NCBI RefSeq assembly: GCF_032341175.1
Contig: NZ_CP135435.1
Location: 3,534,001 to 3,598,000, forward strand
DNA length: 64,000 nucleotides
Source: Bacillus sp. DTU_2020_1000418_1_SI_GHA_SEK_038
GTDB taxonomy: Bacteria > Bacillota > Bacilli > Bacillales > Cytobacillaceae
Direction of reading: 5' to 3'
A program made the position numbers and the translations under genes. Position 1 is the stretch's first letter; the number at the start of each line of letters is the position of its first letter. Under the pieces are notes generated by a model, which made no database searches, had not been told where the DNA came from, and saw only the letters and a list, made by a program, of their open reading frames with translations. Below are positions 8,739-18,036 of this stretch, piece by piece.

Positions 8739-9092
8739 TTACATATAGGCAGCAATAAGTGAAAAAAAGAATAAGGCAGCACCAGAAATGATAATTGGGT
8801 TAATTGATAAACCTTTCAAACTATTTTTGGGGGCATTTTGTAATTCACCTGTTTGTTCAGACACATAGTTTTCAAGCTTAGAAGTTCGTCTGTATAATCG
8901 CCGGAAACTATAAAACATCCCATCAAACATACCGCCTTTTAGCACGATGAGCGTTCCACCAAGCATGAGCAGCAGAATGGAGATAAAAAACAGAAAATTA
9001 ATAAAGCTAATCCATTTTCCATCATCCGAAAAAAATGAACCCGCGAATGAAATAATAAGCGCAATTAGAATCAATTGAATCGATCGTTTCAT
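8739..9092 (-). CDS. DUF3899 small membrane protein
   Basis: Membrane protein of about 117 aa with three hydrophobic segments (IQLILIALIISFAGSFF; FINFLFFISILLLMLGGTLIVL; PIIISGAALFFFSLIAAYM). The cytosolic stretch FYSFRRLYRRTSKLENYVSEQ is typical of DUF3899. The open frame extends to 9119, but ATG 9092 has a TGGAGGG ribosome site 6 bases upstream and is preferred. The function is unknown. Its position within a transporter operon suggests an accessory role in peptide uptake, without direct evidence. Confidence 0.75.
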   Translation of the reverse strand: MKRSIQLILIALIISFAGSFFSDDGKWISFINFLFFISILLLMLGGTLIVLKGGMFDGMFYSFRRLYRRTSKLENYVSEQTGELQNAPKNSLKGLSINPIIISGAALFFFSLIAAYM

Positions 9093-9124
9093 TGTTTTCC
9101 CTCCAGACTGCTTCCACATTTAGC

Positions 9125-11125
9125 CTAAATAACATCCATGTTTTGAATTTTGTATTCCTCATATTCCTGTTGAGTGCATGCCACCCAATGTCCATCCTTT
9201 ACTTCCCTAAGAATGGGTTCCTCACCCTTCCCATCCCAAACGAAACTTTGATCAAATTTTAATCTCGTCCGGGTTTTCTCTGTTTCTGGATCAGGCAGCG
9301 GAATGGCTGATAGCAGTGATTTTGTGTATGGATGCAATGGATTATCGTAGAGTTCATCACTTTCAGCTAATTCCACCATTCTACCTTTGTACATGACGCC
9401 AATTCGATCACTAATATATTTCACCATAGAAAGATCATGGGCAATAAAAAGATAGGTAAGGCCTTTTTCCTTTTGCAGCTTTTTCATTAAGTTAACGACC
9501 TGCGCTTGAATCGAGACATCAAGAGCAGAGATCGGCTCATCAGCAATAATAAATTCAGGGTCAACCGCTAATGCCCTTGCAATACCAATTCTCTGACGCT
9601 GTCCACCGCTGAATTCATGTGGATACCGGTTAGCATGTTCGCGATTTAATCCGACAGTTTCTAGTAATTCGTATACTTTTTCTATTCTTTCCTTTTTGCT
9701 TAAAGCGAGCCCGTGAATATCCATGCCTTCAGCGATAATATCTGCAACAGTCTGTCTAGGATTCAATGATGAATATGGATCTTGGAAAATCATTTGGATT
9801 TTTCGCTTTAATATTTGTGCTTCGCTAAAAGTTTTTTTAGTTGAAATTTTTTCATTATTGTAGAGAATATCTCCATCTGTCGCATCATAAAGCCCGATAA
9901 TGGTTCGTCCTGTTGTTGATTTTCCACATCCCGATTCCCCTACAAGTCCAAATGTTTCTCCTTTATAAATATCAAAATTAATTCCATCCACTGCCTTTAC
10001 AATATTGGATCCGGATGTAAAATACTGCTTCAAATTTTTAATTTCAAGAAGCTTTTCTTTAGTCTCTCTCTTTTTAGCTAAACGTTCTTTTTGTTTTTCT
10101 TTCGGACTTTCTTGTCTATGCTTTTTTAGAACATCAGGAGGCATCATCTTTGGCGCCTTTTCATGAAGGAGCCATGTTGCCGCATAATGTGTATCTGATA
10201 CTTTAAACATTGGCGGCTCTATTTGAAAATCAATATTCATCGCATATTTATTCCTATTCGCAAAGGCATCTCCAATCGGCGGATTTAATAAGTCAGGAGG
10301 TGATCCTGGAATTGTAATGAGCTCCTCTGCCTTTTCATTAAGATTTGGCATGGCCCCTAATAGCCCCCATGTATAGGGATGCTGGGGATTATAAAAAATT
10401 TCATCGACCGTTCCAATCTCAATAATTTTTCCGGCATACATCACTGCCACACGGTCCGCAATATTAGCGACTACCCCTAAATCATGAGTAATAAAAATAA
10501 TGGATGTATCTAATTTTTTCTGTAAATCTTTTAACAGTTCGAGAATTTGCGCCTGGATTGTCACGTCAAGTGCCGTTGTCGGCTCATCGGCTATTAAAAC
10601 TTTAGGATTACAAGAAATAGCCATCGCAATAACAACCCTTTGTCTCATCCCGCCGGAAAATTGGTGTGGATAGGAAGCTAACCTTTTTTCTGCATTAGGG
10701 ATTCCTACCATATCCAAAAGCTCAATCGCCTTATCTTTTGCCTGTTGCTTTGTAAGCTTTTGATGTTTTATGATGCTTTCCATTATTTGTTTTCCAACCG
10801 TCATAGTCGGGTTAAGGGAAGTCATTGGGTCTTGAAAAATCATGGCGATTTCTGATCCGCGAATTTTCTGCATTTGCTTTTCAGAAAACTCAACTAAATT
10901 CTTGCCTTCAAACAGGATCTCTCCCCCTGTAATTTTTCCTGGAGGATTCGGAATCAATTTCATTAAGCTTTTTGACGTTACCGATTTTCCTGATCCTGAC
11001 TCGCCAACGATGGCAAGTGTCTCACCTTTATTAAGATGGAAAGAAACTCCCCGAACCGCCTTTACTTCCCCCGCATACGTATTAAAGGATACTTGCAAAT
11101 TTTTTACATCTAGTATTTTTTCCAC
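9125..11125 (-). CDS. Fused OppD-OppF oligopeptide ABC transporter ATPase
   Basis: A 666-aa protein with two complete ABC ATPase domains. Domain 1 (about 1-265) has Walker A GESGSGKS and signature SGGMRQRVV. Domain 2 (about 350-600) has Walker A GESGCGKS and signature SGGQRQRIG. Both carry Walker B IADEP and are followed by the oligopeptide-transporter C-terminal segment. It corresponds to separate OppD and OppF proteins and would power the OppB/OppC pair encoded upstream. The second transporter in this window keeps D and F separate. The start is GTG 11125 after GGAGG. Confidence 0.93.
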   Translation of the reverse strand: MEKILDVKNLQVSFNTYAGEVKAVRGVSFHLNKGETLAIVGESGSGKSVTSKSLMKLIPNPPGKITGGEILFEGKNLVEFSEKQMQKIRGSEIAMIFQDPMTSLNPTMTVGKQIMESIIKHQKLTKQQAKDKAIELLDMVGIPNAEKRLASYPHQFSGGMRQRVVIAMAISCNPKVLIADEPTTALDVTIQAQILELLKDLQKKLDTSIIFITHDLGVVANIADRVAVMYAGKIIEIGTVDEIFYNPQHPYTWGLLGAMPNLNEKAEELITIPGSPPDLLNPPIGDAFANRNKYAMNIDFQIEPPMFKVSDTHYAATWLLHEKAPKMMPPDVLKKHRQESPKEKQKERLAKKRETKEKLLEIKNLKQYFTSGSNIVKAVDGINFDIYKGETFGLVGESGCGKSTTGRTIIGLYDATDGDILYNNEKISTKKTFSEAQILKRKIQMIFQDPYSSLNPRQTVADIIAEGMDIHGLALSKKERIEKVYELLETVGLNREHANRYPHEFSGGQRQRIGIARALAVDPEFIIADEPISALDVSIQAQVVNLMKKLQKEKGLTYLFIAHDLSMVKYISDRIGVMYKGRMVELAESDELYDNPLHPYTKSLLSAIPLPDPETEKTRTRLKFDQSFVWDGKGEEPILREVKDGHWVACTQQEYEEYKIQNMDVI

Positions 11126-11137
11126 GTTATCAACCTC

Positions 11138-12157
11138 CTATTTGCGCATTTTAGGGTCTAAGGCATCTCGAAGGCCATCTCCGATTAAATTAAAGCTGAT
11201 CATAATTAAGCTGATAATAATAGAAGAGAATGCGAGCATATGCGGATAAATTCGCAATAGTTTATATCCGTCATTGATTAGTGTCCCTAATGAAGCGATC
11301 GGAGGCTGAAGCCCTAAACCGATAAAGCTTAAAAAAGCTTCTGTAAAAATAGCAGTTGGGATTGTGAACATCGTTGTGATGATGATGGGCCCCATAGTAT
11401 TAGGGATTAAATGCTTCCAAATTAATCGATTATCCTTTGCTCCAAGTGTTCTTGATGCCAAAACATATTCTTGTTCCTTTAGCTTAAGTATTTGGCCGCG
11501 GACAATTCTGGCCATTCCCACCCAGCCTGTTATTACCATCGCAAGTGTGATCGATATGATCCCCGGCTGTAAAACGAGAATTAATAGAATAACAACAATT
11601 AAGCTCGGAATTCCTACTAAAACTTCAACAATTCTTTGCATGACATTATCAATTCGGCCGCCATAATAAGCGGAAATGCCCCCATATGCAACACCAATGA
11701 TTAAATCAATCGTTGCTGCCAAAATGGCAATGTATAGGGATATCCGTGTTCCTTCCCAAACCCTTGTCCACAAATCCCTGCCTAAGTTGTCTGTACCAAA
11801 CCAGAAATATTCCTTAACACCACTTGCTTCATAGCGATCGACCCCTTGAATGTCGGTTCCATTAAAGCCGAGCCAGGGAATATGTTCTAATCCAGGAGCT
11901 TTCGGCGGCAAATTCGCTCTCGTTAGATTTTGTTCATCATAGCCATGCTCGTTTGCAAATGGGCCAAGTATAGCTAAAGCTAGAATAATAGTAATTAATA
12001 TGAGCCCTGTAAAAGCGGCTTTATTTTTTCGAAAGCGCCTCCAAACTTCTTGCCAATAAGTGATCGTTGGGCGTGAGATAGTCTCTGGACTTTTTTCTGA
12101 AGCTGCTGGCTGGAACATTTCATCTGTGACTATGATTTCTTTATTGTTTAACATCAT
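11138..12157 (-). CDS. Oligopeptide ABC transporter permease (OppC-like)
   Basis: A 339-aa inner-membrane permease. A cytosolic N-terminal tail precedes the first membrane segment (FTGLILITIILALAILGPF). The conserved FGTDNLGRDLWTRVWEGTR segment of OppC/DppC proteins follows. The EAA loop that docks on the ATPase lies near residue 240 (ASRTLGAKDNRLIWKHLIPN). It overlaps the oppB-type gene by 4 bp, indicating translational coupling, and is 12 bp from the fused ATPase gene. Confidence 0.92.
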   Translation of the reverse strand: MMLNNKEIIVTDEMFQPAASEKSPETISRPTITYWQEVWRRFRKNKAAFTGLILITIILALAILGPFANEHGYDEQNLTRANLPPKAPGLEHIPWLGFNGTDIQGVDRYEASGVKEYFWFGTDNLGRDLWTRVWEGTRISLYIAILAATIDLIIGVAYGGISAYYGGRIDNVMQRIVEVLVGIPSLIVVILLILVLQPGIISITLAMVITGWVGMARIVRGQILKLKEQEYVLASRTLGAKDNRLIWKHLIPNTMGPIIITTMFTIPTAIFTEAFLSFIGLGLQPPIASLGTLINDGYKLLRIYPHMLAFSSIIISLIMISFNLIGDGLRDALDPKMRK

Positions 12158-13080
12158 TTTGTCCCCCCAGATAATCTGATCCTTGGATCAATCACTCCAT
12201 ATAAAATATCAACGAGTAGCACCACGCCAATAAATAATATGCTATAGAACAGGGTGACTCCCATAATAACAGGAAAATCATTCGTCATAATCGATTTAAC
12301 AAATTGTTCACCGAGTCCGGGAACACTAAAAATCTTTTCGATAACCAATGTACCCGTTAAGAGGTTAACTGTAAGCGGACCTAATATCGTGATAATTGGA
12401 ATCGCTGCATTTCTAAGCCCATGCTTTAAGACGATGGCAAATTGATTTAACCCTTTCGCTTTAGCGGTAATAATATAGTCCTGCCCTAATACTTCAAGCA
12501 TTTCAGTTCTCATGAACCTTGCAATCGTTGCAATAACAAAAACTGATAATGCAATGGTTGGTAAAATGGAGTACTCAAAGCCTTCCCAAAAAGCTACTGG
12601 CAGCCATTGCAATCGAACGCCAACCCAATATTGCAAAAGGCCAGCAAACACAAAATTAGGAACTGACAATCCGATAACGGCTATTACCATCGCCATATAA
12701 TCAATGGCTGTATTATGTTTTATTGCTGCAATAATTCCAAGTATCATTCCTATTAAACAGCCCACAAGCATAGATTGCGCTCCGAGGACGGCAGATGCAC
12801 CAATTCGCTCTCCAATAATATTTGTTACCGCCCGGCCATCATATTGAAAGGAAACACCAAAATCTCCTTTAACAATATTTGTCATGTACTTTACATATTG
12901 AATTGGTACAGGCTCATCCAATCCATACCGCTCATATAATCTTTCTTTTTGTGACTCGGATAGTCTCTCATCATTAAACGGCGAGCCAGGCAAAGTTTGC
13001 ATTAGAAAAAAAGTAAAGGTTGAAATAACAAAAAAAGTAATAATCATGTAGCCAATTCTTCCGAAAACGTATTTCCCCAT
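12154..13080 (-). CDS. Oligopeptide ABC transporter permease (OppB-like)
   Basis: A 308-aa membrane permease with about six membrane segments. The N terminus (IGYMIITFFVISTFTFFLMQTLPGSPF) and the EAA loop (ITAKAKGLNQFAIVLKHGLRNAAIP) are OppB/DppB hallmarks. It is the first gene of an operon continuing through oppC, oppDF, DUF3899, M24 peptidase, oppA and a racemase-family gene. A -24/-12 sigma-54 promoter lies 61-78 bp before the start codon. Confidence 0.92.
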   Translation of the reverse strand: MGKYVFGRIGYMIITFFVISTFTFFLMQTLPGSPFNDERLSESQKERLYERYGLDEPVPIQYVKYMTNIVKGDFGVSFQYDGRAVTNIIGERIGASAVLGAQSMLVGCLIGMILGIIAAIKHNTAIDYMAMVIAVIGLSVPNFVFAGLLQYWVGVRLQWLPVAFWEGFEYSILPTIALSVFVIATIARFMRTEMLEVLGQDYIITAKAKGLNQFAIVLKHGLRNAAIPIITILGPLTVNLLTGTLVIEKIFSVPGLGEQFVKSIMTNDFPVIMGVTLFYSILFIGVVLLVDILYGVIDPRIRLSGGTK

Positions 13081-13140
13081 TTCTTAACACCTCCATTTTT
13101 ATGTAGAATCCCTGGCGAGTGATTTGGATTTACTATTAAT

Positions 13141-13158
13141 ATGCAATTTTTATACCAA
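13141..13158 (-). promoter_or_regulatory. Sigma-54 (-24/-12) promoter of the first opp operon
   Basis: Minus strand TTGGTATAAAAATTGCAT. The GG and GC doublets are 12 bp apart, as required for sigma-54 promoters. It is 61 bp upstream of the oppB-like gene. Confidence 0.8.
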
Positions 13159-13231
13159 CTTCGACAAAATTAGGTAAAATTCCAAATATAATAACTGTAC
13201 TTACTTTTTTGAATAATACTTTTATTTTGTT

Positions 13232-13293
13232 TGTATAATTTTTTTTACACAAGATTGTATAATTTTTTTTAATGGTGTAAAAATTTATTTTAA
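13232..13293 (-). promoter_or_regulatory. Candidate sigma-54 activator sites (opp operon)
   Basis: Three 18-bp elements: TGTATAATTTTTTTTACA (13232-13249), TGTATAATTTTTTTTAAT (13256-13273) and TGTAAAAATTTATTTTAA (13276-13293). They lie 74-135 bp upstream of the -24 element, a usual enhancer distance. The first matches the motif seen at the other island promoters; the other two match mainly on one half. The surrounding 13081-13346 gap holds no gene. Confidence 0.55.
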
Positions 13294-13346
13294 TGAGAGT
13301 GTAAATCAAAATCATGGGGACAGTTCTCGTGATTCATTATGAAAAT

Positions 13347-13391
13347 AAAAAGAACGGACAGCTTTTTCAAAAAAGCTGCCCGTTCTTTTTT
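13347..13391 (-). terminator. Terminator of the aldehyde dehydrogenase unit
   Basis: Long near-perfect stem AAAAAGAACGGACAGCTTTT with its complement (one mismatch), T-rich at both ends. It lies 17 bp past the aldehyde dehydrogenase stop and shields the opp promoter beyond it. Confidence 0.85.
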
Positions 13392-13407
13392 AAACATTAT
13401 TTTTAAT

Positions 13408-14898
13408 TTACTGCTTAATATTAACAAAAACACTTTTCACTTCTGTATAATTTTGCAAGCCGTACTCTCCACCCATTTCACGGCCGACTCCTGATTGTTT
13501 GTATCCACCGAAAGGCATCGTTTCCCATTCAAGACCAAAGTCATTAATCCATACTGTACCTGATTGAAGCTTTCCTGCAATGTAGTGAGCTTTCTTGATA
13601 TTCTCTGTCCAAACACTTGCAGCTAAGCCGTAATCACTGTCGTTCGCACGTTTAATGACTTCCTCAATTGTGTCGAAAACGAAAATTGACATAACTGGAC
13701 CAAAGATTTCTTCACGGGCAATGACCATATCATCTTCTACATCAGCAAAGATGGTTGGCTGCACAAAATAGCCTTTATCAAATGCTTTTTCACCGCCTGC
13801 AACAAGGCGTGCCCCTTCTTTTTTCCCTTGCTCGATATAATTAAGAACAGTTTGCTGCTGTTTTGCTGAAACGAGTGGTCCCATATCAGTTTCAGGATCC
13901 ATGCCAGGACCAACTTTCAGTGCGTTCGCTCGCTCTGCTAAAGCTTCTACGACATGATCATATTGACTTCGATGTACAAATACACGTGTGCAAGCACTAC
14001 AGTTTTGTCCATGATTGTACATCGTTCCGTTAAATGCGCCTTCTATTGCTTCCTCGAGATTGGCATCCTCTAAAATAATGGCTGGTGATTTCCCGCCAAG
14101 TTCTAGTGTTACACCCTTTATTTGCTCAGCAGCTTTTTTCATCACTTCTTTTCCTACAGCTGTTGAACCAGTGAATGCGACTTTATCGACATCCTTATGC
14201 GTGATAATCGCTTCGCCAGCAATTCTGCCCGATCCTGGAACGATATTCACAACACCATCTGGAAAGCCTGCTTCTTTAAACAGCTTTCCTACATAAAGCA
14301 GGGATAATGGTGTTTCGCTTGCCGGCTTAATGACGACCGTACAGCCAACAGCAAGTGCTGATCCAAGCTTCCATGCTGCCATCGCAAGCGGGAAGTTCCA
14401 AGGAATAATTTGGCCCACAACACCAACTGGCTCATGAAGAGTATAGGTGACATAATCTTTCGAAATATTAGTTGTCTTCCCAAAAACCTTCGTTGCCCAG
14501 CCAGCGTAATATCGGAAGTGCTGGATGGTTCCGTCTACATCATCCGAAAGCGCGACTTTGTATGGTTTTCCATTATCCAATGATTCTAGCTGTGCAAGCT
14601 CTTCGCGGTTCTCTTCTAATAGATCCGCAAATTTATAGATGAGATGGGAGCGCTCGGCTGCATCCATTTTTGTCCATTCGCCTTCATCAAATGCCTTTCT
14701 TGCCGCAGCTACTGCAACAGCAACATCATCCTCTTGTGCTTCGCTTACTTCCGCAATGACTTCTTCGTTAGCTGGATTGACGACAGTAAATGTTTTACCA
14801 CTGGCAGCTTGCACATATTCACCGTTGATATAAAGGCCTTTTACACCTTCTAAAAATTCCTGTACTTTCGGTTTCAACGTATAATTTGTCGCTTGCAT
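13408..14898 (-). CDS. Aldehyde dehydrogenase, probable 2-oxoglutarate semialdehyde dehydrogenase
   Basis: A 496-aa NAD(P)+-dependent aldehyde dehydrogenase. The motifs are complete: PWNFPLAMAAWKLGSAL, FTGSTAVGKEVM, LELGGKSPA with the general-base Glu, and NHGQNCSACTRVFV with the catalytic Cys near residue 302. Sequence alone gives a broad family, close to betaine/general aldehyde dehydrogenases. The assignment to 2-oxoglutarate semialdehyde, the last intermediate of hydroxyproline breakdown, rests on its place 21 bp after the DapA-like deaminase gene and beside the epimerase and oxidase. The product would be 2-oxoglutarate. Confidence 0.88.
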   Translation of the reverse strand: MQATNYTLKPKVQEFLEGVKGLYINGEYVQAASGKTFTVVNPANEEVIAEVSEAQEDDVAVAVAAARKAFDEGEWTKMDAAERSHLIYKFADLLEENREELAQLESLDNGKPYKVALSDDVDGTIQHFRYYAGWATKVFGKTTNISKDYVTYTLHEPVGVVGQIIPWNFPLAMAAWKLGSALAVGCTVVIKPASETPLSLLYVGKLFKEAGFPDGVVNIVPGSGRIAGEAIITHKDVDKVAFTGSTAVGKEVMKKAAEQIKGVTLELGGKSPAIILEDANLEEAIEGAFNGTMYNHGQNCSACTRVFVHRSQYDHVVEALAERANALKVGPGMDPETDMGPLVSAKQQQTVLNYIEQGKKEGARLVAGGEKAFDKGYFVQPTIFADVEDDMVIAREEIFGPVMSIFVFDTIEEVIKRANDSDYGLAASVWTENIKKAHYIAGKLQSGTVWINDFGLEWETMPFGGYKQSGVGREMGGEYGLQNYTEVKSVFVNIKQ

Positions 14899-14919
14899 GT
14901 TCTCTCTCCTCCAATAAAC

Positions 14920-15813
14920 TTAGTTTTTGATAGTTTCTAAACTTGCAAGAAGTTCTTTTAGCTTTTGCTCTTCCTCTTGTGATAAGCCTAAACGCGGATA
15001 ACGTGCAGGCCCGCCAGCCAATCCTTGCAGGTCCATAGCTCTCTTAACGATTTGTACATATTTGCCTGAGCCTTCTAAGAATGAGCAAAGCGGAAGAATA
15101 CGATCATTAATTTCCCATGCTTTTTCAATTTCTCCATTTTGGAAATGGTTGTACATATCTGTTACAAGCTTAGGAACGATATTCCCAGCAACTGAAATCC
15201 AGCCTGTTGCGCCAACAAAATAAGATTCCATAACAAGCTCTTCTGCTCCGCAGAACACTTCGAAATCACCTTTTCCTTGTCTAGCAAGGTCTCTTACTTT
15301 GCCAATTTCTCCACTTGATTCTTTAATATGTGTAACGTTTTTGCATTCTCTTCCGATTTGCAGCATTAATTCCGTGCTCATATTCACACCAGAAGTGAAT
15401 GGATTGTTATAAAGCATGATAGGAATATTAACAGCATCTGAGACTTCTTTGAAATGGTAGTAGATTTCATTTTCCTTTGGCTTCATATAATATGGATTAA
15501 TAATTAAGGCACCGGCAGCACCATGTGCTTCTGCCTGCTTCGTATATTCGATCGTTTCTTTTGTTGTTTCTGCTGCAGTTCCTACGATAACCGGGATACG
15601 CCCGTTAACCTCTTTTAATACTGTTTCTACCATTTGAAACTTCTCTTCTTTTGACAAGCTTACAAATTCTCCAGTACTTCCGTTAATAACAAGACCTGAA
15701 ACACCTTGGTCAACGAAGTAGTTCACATTATTTTTTACTCCGCCCCAGTCAATTTCCTGTGCCTCTGTCATTGGTGTAATTAATACTGGGTAAGCTCCTC
15801 TAATTGTTGTCAT
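14920..15813 (-). CDS. DapA-family lyase, probable pyrroline-4-hydroxy-2-carboxylate deaminase
   Basis: A 297-aa TIM-barrel protein of the DapA/NAL superfamily. Visible are GSTGEFVSLS, the catalytic Tyr in IMLYNNPFTSG, and the Schiff-base Lys in THIKESSGEIG. True dihydrodipicolinate synthase is unlikely given the neighbours. In hydroxyproline catabolism a DapA homologue converts 1-pyrroline-4-hydroxy-2-carboxylate to 2-oxoglutarate semialdehyde, exactly the substrate needed by the aldehyde dehydrogenase next to it. A strong AAAGGAGG site precedes the ATG. A hairpin terminator separates it from the upstream racemase-family genes. Confidence 0.87.
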   Translation of the reverse strand: MTTIRGAYPVLITPMTEAQEIDWGGVKNNVNYFVDQGVSGLVINGSTGEFVSLSKEEKFQMVETVLKEVNGRIPVIVGTAAETTKETIEYTKQAEAHGAAGALIINPYYMKPKENEIYYHFKEVSDAVNIPIMLYNNPFTSGVNMSTELMLQIGRECKNVTHIKESSGEIGKVRDLARQGKGDFEVFCGAEELVMESYFVGATGWISVAGNIVPKLVTDMYNHFQNGEIEKAWEINDRILPLCSFLEGSGKYVQIVKRAMDLQGLAGGPARYPRLGLSQEEEQKLKELLASLETIKN

Positions 15814-15858
15814 GTTTAATTTCCTCCTTTAAATGTTTAAATGTGTATGCTCAAACCT

Positions 15859-15885
15859 AAAAAGTGCGGTAAAATAGCACTTTTT
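15859..15885 (-). terminator. Terminator between racemase-family genes and deaminase gene
   Basis: Stem AAAAAGTGC/GCACTTTTT (15859-15867 with 15877-15885), T-run in either direction. It probably ends or attenuates the 19375-16026 transcript before the deaminase gene. Confidence 0.7.
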
Positions 15886-15922
15886 GAGTGAGTCTGAATA
15901 ATTTCAAAAGCTAAATTTAGGT

Positions 15923-16003
15923 TTGTCAGCCAAATTGAGGTGGTTATCAGCTAATTTCGGCTATTTGTCAGCCAAATCGGCCGTTTATCAGCCAATCTAC
16001 CAA
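15923..16003. repeat. Four tandem 20-21-bp repeats with core TTRTCAGCYAA
   Basis: Starts at 15923, 15944, 15965 and 15985: TTGTCAGCCAAAT, TTATCAGCTAATT, TTGTCAGCCAAAT, TTATCAGCCAATC. The spacing is 21, 21 and 20 bp. It sits just past the stop of the degenerate racemase gene. The core TTATCAGC recurs in the array at 28551-28610. Confidence 0.6.
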
Positions 16004-16025
16004 ACAACACCTTTTTATAAGAATG

Positions 16026-16979
16026 CTATTTTAATAAAAATCCTGCTGCTAACGGATCGGTTGGATCTAGCAGATATGTTTGCATACCTGTAATGAAACC
16101 GCGGCTTGTAAATGTAAACGTAACACCGCTATCTCTTTGATTTGCTAATTGGGCAGTTAGTAAGCTATTAAAAATACTTTCATTTTCGAGCGGCTGTTCC
16201 TTAGAAATTCCTCCACTAGAAAGGAGGCTTGCATAACAGGCTGCAGTTGTCCCAAAGCCAGGTGAACGTACGATGAAATTATCTCTCCGGAAGGTAACGG
16301 TCTTTATTCTTCCTGTATCTATTGCAGAGTCATCCAATAAAACGATCCTCTGAATGGATTCGTTGGACGCAAGTGCTTCATTCACAGCCTGCCCCCAGCT
16401 TTGCACATCGGCTAGATCATCCATATGAAGCTGGAACGGGACATCCTTTTTATTAAAAATGGCATATAAATGGTCTGCCTGTATAAGGGCATAATGTGCT
16501 TGTAGCTCGTTATGGTTCAACGGAACATTCGATTGAACAACAGAACTAGGTTTCGTTTCTAACTTAACGGAAACAACTTCATCATCCTTCATAACTGCGT
16601 TAAGCCTAATGGGACCGCTTATGGTTTCTAATGTGTACTCATTTGATTCTTTTCGTGATAAATGACCGCATTCTAATAAAGCAGTAATCACTGCCACTGC
16701 ACCAGCCTTGTGCAATGGCACTGTTTGTTCATGATTAAAAAAGACAACTGCAGCATCCGCTTCCCTGTTAAATGGCGGAAGCACAAGACAGCCGTTTAAG
16801 CCAGCAAATCCACGGGGCTCATTTAATAAAAGCTTGATTTCATCGGCATATGCATGAAAAAACTGTTCATCTAATTGCGCCAAACTTTGATAATGAATAA
16901 ATGGCACATCTTTGATAATGCGAAAAGCTTCACCGGCTACGTGAACATCTGTTGCTGTATAAGACTTTTCAATTTTCAT
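16026..16979 (-). CDS. Proline racemase family paralogue lacking both catalytic cysteines
   Basis: A 317-aa protein of clear PRAC fold: TDVHVAGEAFRII and LLNEPRGFAGLNG at the N terminus, and FITGMQTYLLDPTDPLAAGFLL at the C terminus. Where active members read MCGHG it reads LHKAG, and where they read [11 protein letters not shown] it reads VRSPGFGTTAA. Both catalytic cysteines are therefore gone. The frame is intact, its start overlaps the upstream epimerase-type gene by 4 bp, and length is near normal, so it looks maintained. It may be a non-catalytic partner or have a different chemistry. Confidence 0.8.
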   Translation of the reverse strand: MKIEKSYTATDVHVAGEAFRIIKDVPFIHYQSLAQLDEQFFHAYADEIKLLLNEPRGFAGLNGCLVLPPFNREADAAVVFFNHEQTVPLHKAGAVAVITALLECGHLSRKESNEYTLETISGPIRLNAVMKDDEVVSVKLETKPSSVVQSNVPLNHNELQAHYALIQADHLYAIFNKKDVPFQLHMDDLADVQSWGQAVNEALASNESIQRIVLLDDSAIDTGRIKTVTFRRDNFIVRSPGFGTTAACYASLLSSGGISKEQPLENESIFNSLLTAQLANQRDSGVTFTFTSRGFITGMQTYLLDPTDPLAAGFLLK

Positions 16980-18016
16980 TTCACGTCCTCCATTTCATGT
17001 TCCTCCATTGGGGGAATGAGGAGAAATCCTTCTTTAAGCGGATCATCTTCGTTATAAAAGAATTTATGCATGCCCATTAACCAAGCTGATCCAGCAATCC
17101 TCGTCACTACAGCGGATACTCCATTGACATCTGTTGTCTCTAGAACACACCCACGGAACAATGAACCAACAATACTTTCATGCACAAATTCCTCATCAAT
17201 GCCAATTTCTTGTTTTGAATAAAGCACGGCAAGTTTGGCTGATGTGCCAGTTCCACATGGAGAGCGGTCAATTCCTCCTGGAGGAACAATCACCGTATTT
17301 TTCACATCTGCTTCTGCATGGGTTGGTTCAGTGAAAAACTCAACATGGGTTAATCCTCTAATGAATGGATGTTCTGGATGAACGATTTCAGTTTCTTCGT
17401 TAATCGTATTTCTAATTTTGATTGCTTTTTCAATAATTTTCGATGCATTTTCTGGTACTAATTCTAATCCAACCGATTTTGCATCGATAAGGGCATAGAA
17501 GTTGCCCCCGTAGGCTATATCTGCTTCCACTTGGCCGATGCCCTCGACATCAACGGTAACAGTTTTTAATAGAAAAGCAGGAATATTGCAGAAAGAAACC
17601 TCTTTTGCTTTGCCGTCCTCAACCATAATTTCGACTTCTACTAGCCCCGCAGGTGTATCCAAATTAATGGAGGTAACCGGCTCTTTAACGGGAATTAATC
17701 CCGACTCAACTAGTGCTGTACACACACCAATTGTGTCATGCCCGCACATTGGCAAGTAACCGCCTGTTTCTATATAGATCACACCAATATCAGCATCAGG
17801 ATGACATGGATCTGTCAGCAATGCTCCAGACATGACATCATGGCCCCTTGGTTCATTCATTAATAATTTGCGAATCCAATCATACTCTCTTTTCATGTGG
17901 AGCATTTTTTCAGACATCGTTTCTCCCTTGAGTTCTGGAAGACCGCTAATCAATGTCCTTGTTGGATTCCCACCTGTATGTGTATCGATCGTTGTAAAGA
18001 CTCTATTTGCCTTCAA
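16976..18016 (-). CDS. 4-Hydroxyproline 2-epimerase-like (proline racemase family)
   Basis: PRAC enzyme of about 346 aa with both catalytic cysteines: PMCGHDTIGV (Cys near 91) and [11 protein letters not shown] (Cys near 254). It also has the FTTIDTHTGGNPTRTL entry and C-terminal GSAWLMGMHKFFYNEDDPLKEGF. In a hydroxyproline pathway it would convert trans-4-hydroxy-L-proline to cis-4-hydroxy-D-proline for the adjacent oxidase. The frame runs up to ATG 18079. I prefer TTG 18016, because AAAGGGTG precedes it and 18037-18087 is folded into two hairpins, one of which buries the ATG. Proline racemase activity is an alternative. Confidence 0.85.
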   Translation of the reverse strand: MKANRVFTTIDTHTGGNPTRTLISGLPELKGETMSEKMLHMKREYDWIRKLLMNEPRGHDVMSGALLTDPCHPDADIGVIYIETGGYLPMCGHDTIGVCTALVESGLIPVKEPVTSINLDTPAGLVEVEIMVEDGKAKEVSFCNIPAFLLKTVTVDVEGIGQVEADIAYGGNFYALIDAKSVGLELVPENASKIIEKAIKIRNTINEETEIVHPEHPFIRGLTHVEFFTEPTHAEADVKNTVIVPPGGIDRSPCGTGTSAKLAVLYSKQEIGIDEEFVHESIVGSLFRGCVLETTDVNGVSAVVTRIAGSAWLMGMHKFFYNEDDPLKEGFLLIPPMEEHEMEDVK

Positions 18017-18036
18017 ATGGTCAACACCCTTTCTAT

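Noticed and set aside
14920..15813. Lysine-biosynthetic dihydrodipicolinate synthase
   Set aside because: Family motifs fit, but the gene is paired with an aldehyde dehydrogenase and hydroxyproline genes, not with lysine genes.
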